A stretch of 64,000 nt of DNA from Brevundimonas huaxiensis (GTDB taxonomy: Bacteria > Pseudomonadota > Alphaproteobacteria > Caulobacterales > Caulobacteraceae), in NCBI RefSeq assembly GCF_014218725.1, contig NZ_JABBJE010000005.1, forward strand, positions 62,001 to 126,000. Reading direction: 5' to 3'. Shown here piece by piece: positions 58,301 through 64,000 of this stretch. How positions within the stretch are numbered: the stretch's first letter is position 1; every line of letters starts with the position of its first letter. The notes beneath the pieces are model-generated. The model was given only the letters and a program-made list of their open reading frames with translations, was not told the DNA's origin and did not search any database. A program made the position numbers and the translations under genes.

Positions 58301-61300
58301 GGTGAAGACCAGCATCACGCCGGGCAAGGGCCAGCTCGACGCGGCCGCGGGCGCGGAGCACGGCAGGGCCTCACGCCACCGTTCGAGCTGTTCAGACGAG
58401 GCCGCGCCGGCCGCTTCGATTCCGAAAAGGACCTGCCCGAGCGCGAAGCCATCCTGCGGCGTTTCACCATCGGAGCCAACCGTCCGGGCGTCCGGCGGCG
58501 GCTCCAGACCGATGCGGCGGCCAACCTCCGCAAGGATCCGCCGCGCCGCCGTGCCTCGCCTTGGTTGATGATGGCGGGTGGTTCGCTCGATCTCCATCAG
58601 GGCATGCGAGGTCGCCGCTCCAATGTGCAGCCGTGGCCCGAGGGCCTCCAGCACCGGCAGCAGATCGAGCTGATGTGCAATCAACAGGGCGCTGATGTCG
58701 AGATGGTAGCGGCGTTCCCCCAGAGGCGCGGGGTCGATCCCGGCGTCCTCGCGCGAACCGGCGCGCAGGAACAGGGGGCGAGGCGCGTGCGGCGTCAAAT
58801 TATAGATTTCGGCCAAGCTGGCGCCGGAGGCTTCGGCCAGAAAGTGAGTCGGCGCGATCGCCCGCTTCCACTTGTCGTCCAGTTCCGCGGCCCGCTCGCG
58901 TCCTCGCCCCAGTTCCTCGACCAGCTCATCGATCGAGACCTTCCAGACGCCTTTGCCCTCATCCGCCAGTCGACCCACGGCGACGAGCAGGTCCGGCTTC
59001 TCTCCCTCGACTCCCAAGTTGAAGCTCAGACCGTACGCCTGCAGCGCCATGGCGTCGTCGAGGTCGCGGTTGACTGCGTGGCGCCAGAGATCGCGCGCGA
59101 GCTCCGGGTCCTGGGACACGAGGTTCTGGGACCAGACCAAGGCGTCCATTGGCTCCAAGGCGCCGCCTTCGAGCGCGGCCTTCACCTTCGGAATGGCGCC
59201 CTCCAGATCGCCGAGGTTCAACCGCAAACGGGCTTCCCGCAGCCCGTCCGTCACCGTCCGGCTATCGGCCGCTAGGGCGGCGGCGCGGCTGACCGCCTGT
59301 AGAGGATCGCCGACCTGGGCCAGAGCTTCGGCCTCCACCCGGCGCAGATCGAACGGGAGGCGGCCGCCGGGGAAGAGGCTCACGTCAGAGCTGAGGATGT
59401 CCAGCGCGCCAAGCGGATCGCCATCGTTGTAGGCGGCGATCGCCGCGATACGGCTTGCGGCTGCGGTGGCGAAGCGCTGAAGGCCGGCGCGATGACGGGC
59501 GAGGACGCTCCACCGCTCGCCGTTGCTAAGGGCCGCAGCCTGGGTCAGGGCGGTGAACGGCGGCGGATCGGCGCTGATAGCCGATTCAAACTGCGACTCC
59601 GCCTGCGCCCAGTCGCCTGTCCTGTGGGCCGCTGCGAGCGTAGCGGGCACGATCTCGTCGCCGGAGGGCGCGGGGCCTAAGCGATCGCGGACATTCTCGA
59701 CTTCCGCACGGACAGCCTGCGCCACACCGGTCGTCAGGGCCGTCTCGACAAGCGCCAGCAAGGCGGGTTCGTCAGCTTCCTCGGTCAACCAGTCCAGCGT
59801 CTGCGCTTCGCCGGGCGCCAGGTCGCCCTCCTTGAGGGCCCGGGTCAAGGCGGCGCGCGATGAGGTCAAATCGACCTCCAAATCACGCATCAGCACCCAG
59901 CCAATAACCTGTGTGTCGCGCGGATCGGCGGCGAGCATCCGGGCCGCCTGGTCGGCCGCCTCCTCACGCCGGGCGGGCAGATTGCCGAGGCAAGCCAGCA
60001 CCCAGGCCTCGTCCGCCCACCGGCTCTGACGTAGCGGATCGCCGGCCGCCAGACGTCTGAAGCGTTCCAACGCCTGCTCCAGCCGACCCGTTGACGTATC
60101 GTCGCGACGGACCAGCATCCAGTTGAGAGGATTGGGGTTGAGAACCGTCGGAGGCGGCGCCAGCGGGGAGAGGGCCTGGGCGTAGAGGGCGGTCGCCAGG
60201 GTCCTGGAAATAGCCGTGTTGTCGGGGTCGATCATCTCGGCCCGTTCGACCGCGGCCAGACCGGCAGACCGCTCCCCACGCTGCAGATGAAGATAGGCGC
60301 GCAGCCGCAGCGCTTCGGGATCGTCCGCCTCCAGGGCGTCGAGATCGGCCTCCGCCTCCTGGGGTTTGCCGGTCACGAGCAGGAGACTCGCGCGTAGCGC
60401 CCGGCCTTTCGCCGTGGTCGGTTCGCCCAGCGCCGACAAGCCCGCCGCCGCCCCATGCGCATGCATGGCGATCAGGGCCGCCAGACGCGGCTCCACGCTC
60501 GGCGCATACCCGTCGGCTTCGGCGCTGAAAGTCCGAGCGCCGTCGATATCGCCCCGGCTCAGCGCTGCCGATCCCTGGAGCCTGACGATGCGCGATCTGA
60601 GATCATCGGGCATGCTGTCCCAGCCAACGCCGGTCCTGAGGTCCGCCAAGACGGCTTCGACCTCCGCGATGTCGCCCCGCTCAAGGCTTTTCGACGCGAC
60701 AGCGAGGGTCTTCTCCGCCTCGCCCGTGAGCGCCATGGCGAAACTGTCCAGACGGTCCCTGAGATCGGTTCGGGCCGCGTCTTCCGTCCGCGCCGCCTCC
60801 GCATCCGTATCGTCGCAGATCCTGTCGACCCAGTCCCGACCGCCGAGATACTGAGACACCATTCCGGGCTGACGCCGCAGCTTCTCCTGGAGCTGCCGGG
60901 GCGACCAGACCTCGAACTCCAGGCCAAAGGTGGCGAACCGAGCCTTTGCCGCCTCGATGTCCGCAATTCGAACGCGATGATGGGTGTCGGCGGTGACGGC
61001 GAGAACGAACCGTTTCACCGATTCCGCCTTCCACCGGGAATCCCAATGCCGAAGGAAGTCATCGCACCAACCGGCGATCTCCCCTTTGACGATCTTCTGG
61101 TAGCGTTTGCAGGAAACGACGATCAATCCCTGCGGCGTCTCGCCGAACGCATCGATACCATACTGAGCATCGAAGCGGGTGTGGTAGAGGTCCGCCCGTG
61201 TGACGCCCGGCTCCTTGTCCAGCAGCGAACAACACAGCTCCTCGAAATCCTCCGAGGTCAGCTCGGCGAACTTCGGCGGATCCGCACGGCGCAGGCTCGG

Positions 61301-61357
61301 CGTCACGCTCTTGCGAGGTCGCGAATCACTCTCCTTGGACGTCTCAGGCCGCTTCAT
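55376..61357 (-). CDS. Giant Mrr-like nuclease / TPR-like array / PIN-like protein
   Basis: One uninterrupted 1993-codon frame. Residues about 30-173 form an Mrr-type restriction-endonuclease-like domain: TSEDFEELCCSLL, then QYGIDAFGE (Asp69) and LIVVSCKRYQK (Ser82-Cys-Lys84, in place of the usual Glu/Gln-x-Lys). Residues about 200-860 are helical TPR-like repeats (for example LRAYLHLQRGERSAGLAAVE). Near 885-925, RRYHLDISALLIAHQLDLL and ATSHALMEIER look like the start of a PIN nuclease fold, and near 1120, VEDRYLSSFAHAG resembles its later part. The remainder to 1993 is unrecognised. No Walker A was found, so it is not an Avs-type STAND NTPase. A role in defence is inferred from these domains and the neighbours. 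Confidence 0.8.
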   Translation of the reverse strand: MKRPETSKESDSRPRKSVTPSLRRADPPKFAELTSEDFEELCCSLLDKEPGVTRADLYHTRFDAQYGIDAFGETPQGLIVVSCKRYQKIVKGEIAGWCDDFLRHWDSRWKAESVKRFVLAVTADTHHRVRIADIEAAKARFATFGLEFEVWSPRQLQEKLRRQPGMVSQYLGGRDWVDRICDDTDAEAARTEDAARTDLRDRLDSFAMALTGEAEKTLAVASKSLERGDIAEVEAVLADLRTGVGWDSMPDDLRSRIVRLQGSAALSRGDIDGARTFSAEADGYAPSVEPRLAALIAMHAHGAAAGLSALGEPTTAKGRALRASLLLVTGKPQEAEADLDALEADDPEALRLRAYLHLQRGERSAGLAAVERAEMIDPDNTAISRTLATALYAQALSPLAPPPTVLNPNPLNWMLVRRDDTSTGRLEQALERFRRLAAGDPLRQSRWADEAWVLACLGNLPARREEAADQAARMLAADPRDTQVIGWVLMRDLEVDLTSSRAALTRALKEGDLAPGEAQTLDWLTEEADEPALLALVETALTTGVAQAVRAEVENVRDRLGPAPSGDEIVPATLAAAHRTGDWAQAESQFESAISADPPPFTALTQAAALSNGERWSVLARHRAGLQRFATAAASRIAAIAAYNDGDPLGALDILSSDVSLFPGGRLPFDLRRVEAEALAQVGDPLQAVSRAAALAADSRTVTDGLREARLRLNLGDLEGAIPKVKAALEGGALEPMDALVWSQNLVSQDPELARDLWRHAVNRDLDDAMALQAYGLSFNLGVEGEKPDLLVAVGRLADEGKGVWKVSIDELVEELGRGRERAAELDDKWKRAIAPTHFLAEASGASLAEIYNLTPHAPRPLFLRAGSREDAGIDPAPLGERRYHLDISALLIAHQLDLLPVLEALGPRLHIGAATSHALMEIERTTRHHQPRRGTAARRILAEVGRRIGLEPPPDARTVGSDGETPQDGFALGQVLFGIEAAGAASSEQLERWREALPCSAPAAASSWPLPGVMLVFTDDVLDSLFEMGAFDAVASTYAVFMDAASLARTRALVDTLQRTANLVLSISRLRRRIARQAEAHYAFVGRGALEIDPNDDAFSRSAVGRSLAEVMSAAGEATENRLWVEDRYLSSFAHAGQAPIVGVLDILGELRRAERIDDAGYFDRLTKLRQGGALFLPIETAEIDYHLAAAEVRDGVVVETQGLSVLRRNVALAQTLADKLRLTPTGEPDERPLELPFLLHLRRICEGAVIARWNAQISVDTARAHCDWIWRCLRAETLPRPGAGAEDNAIADGAETVAALNFAGLVAAAFQLSSAYGDPSWKRREHYLAWLNDSVLMDRLERDPATAARTIDWARDLFRLDDMEGQTLSAEARESVRALTRAVLTQLPDSLRDAMSADLGFMQDLGFGETTAITVEDKTFAASVFWSAVADAMNGESGAAPFSDEKGRVTIRRAQDEPWRIDLSGDLHISLRDSNFGLLSRDPEVRESSLAALFEECDILPEDRSELEAALLGEAEPDRRIQLARKVRDRSVRLYLDGVAAALQAGDDVGVEAFEPPAARDWLTYVRWRDPETRMDQAVDWLSKDLPSIAALGRIAGLPFTPPDALWTGVDLGRLRAITPMARIQRLRALRLGLVSSVEADLGGEILATAEAVTRLGGLFIALLHWGMQAFAGQEDWDDLSPLQKHVVTWCFADRLTDLLGTLGLDGEEVVAFFRNQKPRLDGVDLLRLEHGHSDSSLHPTAVNGPALLMAGLEYALGDDGHMLALPKETVETVARGLAVPPDASDPRPSIRVFAPRPEVGPTWMDRPTPEAILVGHDLDAMLNQAVEVLEETVDNENAWAFLFNVGLPVLPEAAAGRLNGVIDRVDPAALVARDRPVETLRYAAEAAGRFTSEEVSEAFLARLSAFAPTWLKAPSEAPGRLEGLVEAFAAAARSYEGSGPERFSEAIARLVDTCPDTAPAIRDILDALIDRTPVRLAGPFWKALRAARAV

Positions 61358-61498
61358 GCATGAAGGGTAGGAGTTTCAATCGCGAAGTCGAACAACGGAA
61401 TGCGTGAAGCGGACGCCCCGTCCACAGGCGGATGGGGGCCGGTCCGCGGTTCGACCAATCCGTCAATATTCCCTGACGATCGCCCACCCTCGTGTCCA

Positions 61499-62407
61499 TC
61501 AGCGCGGCGGCGAGACCACCACCTTGATCTCCTTCAGCCCGGTTCGCGACCCGGACAGGTCGGACTGGAAACCGGTGGCGTTCTTAAGGTGATTTCCCGG
61601 GTCGTAGACAAGGCAGACCAGCCGATCGACTTCCTGGTTGGCGCCGTAGTCAACGAAGTCGTTCGCCAGCTCTTTCTTGATCTTGCCGGTATCGGATGTC
61701 TTCCTCACATACTTCAACTCGATCATGGTCCGGAGCGGCTTGATGAAGAACTCGCACCGGGAAGCGCTACCGCCTACGGACGGGCTCCATTCCTCTTCTC
61801 GGACATCAGGGAAGTAGGCCGCCAGGATCGATCGGAAGAGATACTGACAGTCCCATTCGTCGTTGATTGCATAGGTCGCGCCGCCATGAGGATGGGTCTT
61901 GAGCGCCAGCACGCTCTCGTGGAACCGGCGTGTCAGCGCAACGACCAGATCGAGCGCGGTCTGTTCGGGATCGATCGCGGCGGCGGGCGGCGCGGGCCTG
62001 CGTGACAGGGCATGATCGATGGCACCCATAACATGAAAAACCTGGCGGCGCGCGACGTCGACGATGTGCGGCGCACCGACTAGGTTGTGCTTCTTTTCGT
62101 AATCGGCCTGCTCCTTGTCCAGGTCGTCGGCCATGGCCTGAACGAAGGCGCGGTACGTGACTAGGCCCTGCTCGAACTGTTCCGGCGACGCAAACATCTC
62201 GTTCGGGATCCGGATATCGGCGACGAATTCCTCGGAATAGTGATAAAGGTTGGAGATCACGTCGCGCGACGCGCCATGCCAAGGATCCTTCCAGGACCCT
62301 GGATAGCCCTTGGCGTCCTGCATGGCGTTGCGGAACTCTTCATCGATCGCTATCCGAGCCTTGCGGAGATACTCAAGGCTCTCCAACGCCCATTCCATCC
62401 TGTCCAT
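61499..62407 (-). CDS. DpnII/MboI-type PD-(D/E)XK nuclease-domain protein
   Basis: The 302-residue protein has a helical N-terminal part (1-180) and a C-terminal nuclease domain: NDEWDCQYLFRSILAAYFPDV, then SRCEFFI (Glu219) and TMIELKY (Glu230-Leu-Lys232), with RLVCLVYDP and KEIKVVVSPP closing. The layout matches DpnII/MboI-like REase domains found in many defence proteins; Glu219 replaces the more usual Asp. No methyltransferase is adjacent, so it is unlikely to be a classical restriction enzyme. It lies 141 bases upstream of the giant gene on the same strand. ATG 62407 was chosen where the helical domain begins. Confidence 0.78.
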   Translation of the reverse strand: MDRMEWALESLEYLRKARIAIDEEFRNAMQDAKGYPGSWKDPWHGASRDVISNLYHYSEEFVADIRIPNEMFASPEQFEQGLVTYRAFVQAMADDLDKEQADYEKKHNLVGAPHIVDVARRQVFHVMGAIDHALSRRPAPPAAAIDPEQTALDLVVALTRRFHESVLALKTHPHGGATYAINDEWDCQYLFRSILAAYFPDVREEEWSPSVGGSASRCEFFIKPLRTMIELKYVRKTSDTGKIKKELANDFVDYGANQEVDRLVCLVYDPGNHLKNATGFQSDLSGSRTGLKEIKVVVSPPR

Positions 62408-62702
62408 ATGTCGGCATCTCTTGTAGGAGCGCCGCCGTTCCGGCGACAACGCCGTCACTTGGGGATCCCTAGCTGCTACGACCAGTTCGTAAGCCGCTGG
62501 CGCATTCGAATTTCGGTTCTGGCACCCGAAAGCTGAGAGCGAGATCGAGCGTGAATCCGGGCCAGCCTGCGCCAGTTCCTCCGGATCCATTGCAGTCAGC
62601 GAAATCGGTGAAGAGTTGCGACCTCGGGACGAATGCCGTGAGGTCGCGACAAAAAGCGGACCAGGCTTCGAGCCACAAGACAGCGGACTGCGTGGAGACT
62701 GA
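62408..62702. other. Gene-free stretch upstream of the nuclease gene
   Basis: About 295 bases show no convincing gene. Frames that run through it on the minus strand are upstream extensions of the nuclease gene without recognisable sequence. It likely holds the promoter of the nuclease-giant-protease transcript and, on the other strand, that of the small gene at 62703. Confidence 0.45.
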
Positions 62703-62894
62703 ATGGGCAAGCGAGCGACGGGCAGACGTCGGAAAAGGCCGTTTGCGCGTCCGACGCAGGAAGCCCGGCTCCAGGTCGAATCCTTCGGCAATCCGCCCGA
62801 GGACCATGAGGCTTTCAAGACGGCGATCCTTGAGGCTGCGACGGCGAACGTGGGCGCCTTCCATCCCGACGTCGCCACTGATGGCGGGCGCTAA
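62703..62894 (+). CDS. Small basic protein of unknown function
   Basis: A 63-residue frame starts at ATG 62703 with GGAG six bases upstream, so translation is plausible. The N-terminus is strongly basic (GKRATGRRRKRPFARP) and could bind nucleic acid; the rest (EDHEAFKTAILEAATANVG) is helical. It is convergent with the relaxase and overlaps its stop by four bases. No family is recognised and a chance frame cannot be excluded. Confidence 0.45.
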   Translation: MGKRATGRRRKRPFARPTQEARLQVESFGNPPEDHEAFKTAILEAATANVGAFHPDVATDGGR

Positions 62895-64000
62895 TCGCGC
62901 GCCAGGCCCGCGCCTCGCTGAGCGCCCTGGATAACCTGCGCGAGACCGCGCGCGTCCAGGGCCAGGGTGACGGTCTTGCCGACGGCGGGCGGCGTCTTTC
63001 CAACACCCAGCCGCCCGTAGTGCTCCTGACCGTCGCCGGTCCGAACGACGACATAGGGCGAGCCGCCCAGTTCGTCGTGGAAGCCGGACTTCATGACCCG
63101 CCCCCGCACGGGACCGCGGTCGAGTTGCTGGACCTTCCCGGCCCCTTCAAGCCGTCTCTGATTGAGCGTTCGGATCACGTCCTTCGACAGTTGCAGCCGG
63201 CGCAGCTTCGCTTCCAGATCGGGCGACAGCCGGAACCGGCGTCCCGAACGCTGCGCCAAGCCCAGCCTTTCAAGGTGACGCAAACGACCCCTCGTCAACG
63301 CGGTCCAGGCGTCCGTGCCGCCGACCCCGTCCTCGACCCGCCCATCGGCGTCGGCCGCAGCCATCAGTCGCCTGTCGAAGGCGGTGAAACGATCGGCCTC
63401 GGTCTCGCGCCAAACCCGCCGCTCGGCATCCTGGCGGCTGAGGTCTCCAAGGCGTTCCTGCGCCACTTCCTGAGCCCGGGCGCGAAAGCCGTAGGCGATG
63501 TAGTCGCGCGGGATGACGAGGTCCCGGCCATCACCGCGACGCCCGCGAACCAGCACATGGGCGTGCGGCTGGTCCGTGTCGAAATGGCAGACTGCGAGCC
63601 AGTTCAGACCCGGCTCTCCGAGGTCGTCGGCGACTCGTGACAGAACCTCTCTCGTATACCCCTTGAGATCCGCGATCCGATCGCCGTGTTCAGGCGAGAT
63701 AATGAAACGGAAGTGGTGTCGGTCTTTGGCCCAGCCCTCTGTCGCGGCGCCCGCGTCCACGCCGTCGTGGACCGGTCCGAAGAAGGCGGCCTGCTCGCCG
63801 TCCTCGCCAGCGCCCATCCGGCCGAGGTAGCTGATGTGCGCGGCCAGGGCCGCACCGCGCGCGAACCCCTTGCCCATGTGTCGGGATACGAGCGCCTTCA
63901 CCATCACCCGCTGGCGAACGTCGAGCCGGAAGGGTCGGCCGGACCGGTTCTGGGCGGCGCGCAGGCATCCCGCCCGATCCCCGTAGGCGAACAGACGCGA
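62891..64000 (-). CDS. VirD2-like relaxase with DUF3363-type C-terminus, 5' end outside window
   Basis: The frame is open from the right edge to TAG at 62891, giving 369 residues. The relaxase core has FFGPVHDGVD, HHFRFIISPEHGDRI, and the metal-binding three-histidine motif CHFDTDQPHAHVLVRG. The later DLVIPRDYIAYGFRARAQEV segment is typical of relaxases that carry a DUF3363 region. The C-terminus (after about residue 275) is shorter than in most DUF3363 relaxases, so it may be truncated or a short variant. A relaxase shows the accessory region belongs to a mobilisable or conjugative element. The N-terminus lies beyond 64000. Confidence 0.85.
   Translation of the reverse strand, partial: SRLFAYGDRAGCLRAAQNRSGRPFRLDVRQRVMVKALVSRHMGKGFARGAALAAHISYLGRMGAGEDGEQAAFFGPVHDGVDAGAATEGWAKDRHHFRFIISPEHGDRIADLKGYTREVLSRVADDLGEPGLNWLAVCHFDTDQPHAHVLVRGRRGDGRDLVIPRDYIAYGFRARAQEVAQERLGDLSRQDAERRVWRETEADRFTAFDRRLMAAADADGRVEDGVGGTDAWTALTRGRLRHLERLGLAQRSGRRFRLSPDLEAKLRRLQLSKDVIRTLNQRRLEGAGKVQQLDRGPVRGRVMKSGFHDELGGSPYVVVRTGDGQEHYGRLGVGKTPPAVGKTVTLALDARGLAQVIQGAQRGAGLARD

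Noticed and set aside
55376..61357. Avs/STAND-type NTPase interpretation of the giant protein
   Set aside because: An Mrr-like start and TPR-like repeats fit superficially, but no Walker A (GxxxxGKS/T) or Walker B pair was found in the whole sequence.

Overview
The window looks like a chromosome segment of a high-GC alphaproteobacterium of the Caulobacterales, most likely Brevundimonas or a close relative. The reasons are the gene orders: zwf-pgl-edd-glk for the Entner-Doudoroff pathway, cycHJKL (ccmIEFH)-degP-feuPQ-glnE, and aroA-cmk-rpsA-ihfB. The genus is an inference from order and protein sequence; no database was searched.

Layout. Positions 1-3.3 kb (minus strand) hold an alpha-E protein (partial), a circularly permuted ATP-grasp protein and an FAD-dependent ferredoxin reductase. 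From 3.4 to 10.3 kb runs a plus-strand histidine cluster led by a TrpR-like YerC regulator: hisG, hisD, an unusual fusion of a decayed HisC-like domain to HisB, hisH, hisA, hisF and hisIE. From 10.4 to 15.4 kb lies zwf-pgl-edd-glk, and a KDPG aldolase at 19.9 kb completes the Entner-Doudoroff route. From 15.5 to 22.8 kb come lipoproteins, homogentisate dioxygenase, a stand-alone Lrp-type ligand domain, an alpha/beta hydrolase, and an ECF sigma / anti-sigma-like / periplasmic-sensor / EF-hand group. From 22.8 to 33.6 kb (minus strand) are glnE, a FeuQ/FeuP-type two-component pair, a DegP protease and the cytochrome c maturation genes ccmH, ccmF, ccmE and ccmI. From 33.6 to 46.3 kb come conserved hypotheticals, an ABC-2 exporter, TldD, a TraB/GumN protein divergent from a TonB receptor, a peptide (POT) transporter and a GNAT-like protein. 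From 46.3 to 52.4 kb are mscL, ihfB, rpsA, cmk, two small membrane proteins, aroA and a TIGR02300-type zinc-ribbon protein.

The last 11 kb, after a complete tRNA-Ala(GGC) gene at 52683-52758, is different. It looks like the left end of an integrated element carrying a putative defence module: a TIR-like protein, a Lit-like HExxH metalloprotease, a 1993-residue protein with an Mrr-like nuclease domain, a long TPR-like array and PIN-like segments, and a DpnII/MboI-type PD-(D/E)XK nuclease with no methyltransferase beside it. A VirD2/DUF3363-type relaxase runs off the right edge. This block is the best candidate for an undescribed system. The second most notable item is the HisC-like/HisB fusion, which has lost the PLP lysine.

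Two copies of a large palindromic repeat sit inside operons (his and feuPQ), and one of them appears to supply the ribosome binding site of the kinase gene. No CRISPR array, rRNA, insertion sequence or complete integrase was seen.
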